A stretch of 64,000 bases of DNA from Alphaproteobacteria bacterium (GTDB lineage Bacteria; Pseudomonadota; Alphaproteobacteria; Reyranellales; Reyranellaceae). The position numbers were made by a program, and so were the translations under genes. Positions 63,349 to 64,000 of the stretch are shown here, in pieces. A model generated the notes under the pieces. That model worked only from the letters and a program-made list of their open reading frames with translations. It ran no database searches and had not been told where the DNA came from. The stretch is from positions 1-64,000 of the forward strand of contig VGCH01000009.1 of assembly GCA_016870115.1 (NCBI GenBank). The letters run 5' to 3'. How positions within the stretch are numbered: position 1 is the stretch's first letter; each line of letters opens with the position of its first letter.

Positions 63349-63998
63349 CGTTTCCTCCGGGTAGAACGCTCGGCGGGCGTGGGCGTTGCATCGGACACAA
63401 CCCGCGCGCCGGCGATCATCAGACGTCCGTTATGCTGGGCGATGCTGCCCCAGTCGGGTGCGCCGTGTCTCAGCATGCCCGCCTTCGCGAGCATGACCAG
63501 CCCATGTGTTGTGGCCCACATCGACCAACCGAACAGCGCCGCGTCTCCCGCGATCAGCCCGGCTTTGGCGAGGTCTTCCGCCTGCCGCGTGACGAAGCCG
63601 CGGGCACGCAGCGCCTCGCGCGCGAGCTCGGGATGGCTCTCATCGATCGGTTGGTCGATCTCGAACATCAGCCGATAGGCGTGCGGTTCATTGAACGCGA
63701 ACGCGAAATAGGCGTCGCCCACCGCGCGCATCCGCGCGACCGGGTCGTCGCCCGCCGCGTGCGCCGCCTTCTCGAGCGCATCGGCGAAGCGCCCGAACGC
63801 CTGCGCCCGAACCGTCGCCAGGATCTCCGCCTTGTCCTTGAAGTAGCGGTACGGGGTCTTGGGGCTGCATCCCAGCGCGTCGGCGAGCTGGCGCATGGTG
63901 ACGCCCTCATAGCCCAGCCGCGCGAACCGCTCTGTCGCGACCCGACACAGCTCGGCCCGGAAGTCGGCGATGTCCTGGTCGGTAAGGTAGCGCGGCAT
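63345..63998 (-). CDS. TetR family regulator
   Basis: A 217-residue repressor-type protein. The helix-turn-helix covers residues ~12-58 (GYEGVTMRQLADALGCSPKTPYRYFKDK). The C-terminal ligand domain is of the TetR_C_33/WHG kind. The ATG is two bases from the right window edge, so an upstream start cannot be excluded. Its overlap with the binding-protein gene indicates a co-regulated TetR / receptor / ligase operon. Confidence 0.9.
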   Translation of the reverse strand: MPRYLTDQDIADFRAELCRVATERFARLGYEGVTMRQLADALGCSPKTPYRYFKDKAEILATVRAQAFGRFADALEKAAHAAGDDPVARMRAVGDAYFAFAFNEPHAYRLMFEIDQPIDESHPELAREALRARGFVTRQAEDLAKAGLIAGDAALFGWSMWATTHGLVMLAKAGMLRHGAPDWGSIAQHNGRLMIAGARVVSDATPTPAERSTRRKR

Positions 63999-64000
63999 TG

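Overview
The window is high-GC, densely packed, typical alphaproteobacterial chromosome. The gene order rpoZ-rsh-pdxJ-acpS-lepB-rnc-era-(phoD)-recO-parC, the small SRP RNA directly before dnaX-ybaB-recR, and many periplasmic binding proteins (LivK, Bug/TctC, Opp, TRAP) with M81 peptidase-type catabolic genes suggest a free-living heterotroph, perhaps Reyranella-like or another Rhodospirillales/Hyphomicrobiales lineage. That placement is inference. No tRNA, rRNA, CRISPR array, IS element or prophage block was seen.

Layout. 1-920: class III nucleotide cyclase cut by the left edge. 928-5571 (minus): a complete branched-chain amino acid ABC operon livKGFHM. 5643-8811 (minus): MFS transporter plus SdsA1-type alkylsulfatase. 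8998-13690 (plus): a three-gene 2-oxoacid oxidoreductase operon, with an NAD(P)/FAD/Fe-S subunit and the KorA- and KorB-like subunits. 13709-14782 (minus): an AhpD-like protein whose reading frame crosses one in-frame UGA exactly at the second Cys position of the CxxC motif, here read as a selenoprotein. 14826-18004: YddA-like ABC exporter and rsmB. 18307-26315: an OYE reductase, nudC, a fused FAD/Fe-S hydroxyacid dehydrogenase, a Bug-type binding protein, a GntR regulator, a perfect 20-bp GntR operator and a divergent glyoxylate aminotransferase.

26321-35383 (minus): an eight-gene operon with a SelA-like PLP enzyme, a polysaccharide-deacetylase-like enzyme, an M81 metallopeptidase and a full Opp/Dpp ABC importer. 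35461-39783 (plus): SRP RNA, dnaX, ybaB, recR, a DUF4126 membrane protein and the N-degron transferase bpt. 39921-44502: a TRAP transporter, with dctQM on plus and two tandem dctP paralogues on minus, each with its own terminator. 44604-48415 (minus): recO-parC-uppP. 48481-50031: phoD. 50036-56378 (minus): era, rnc, lepB, acpS, pdxJ, rsh, rpoZ. 56701-63998: NYN nuclease, family 5 uracil-DNA glycosylase, HD protein, Cys-type glutathione peroxidase, molybdoenzyme, GH19-like hydrolase, and a TetR / binding protein / acyl-CoA ligase operon.

The most notable observation is the UGA at 14072-14074. The frame stays open and protein-like on both sides, the flanking residues form the CxxU-x3-H motif of AhpD-type redox proteins, and a GC-rich hairpin sits at the right distance downstream for a bacterial SECIS element. 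A standard pipeline would split this gene in two. The window itself contains no selA, selB, selC or selD, so the claim depends on the rest of the genome.
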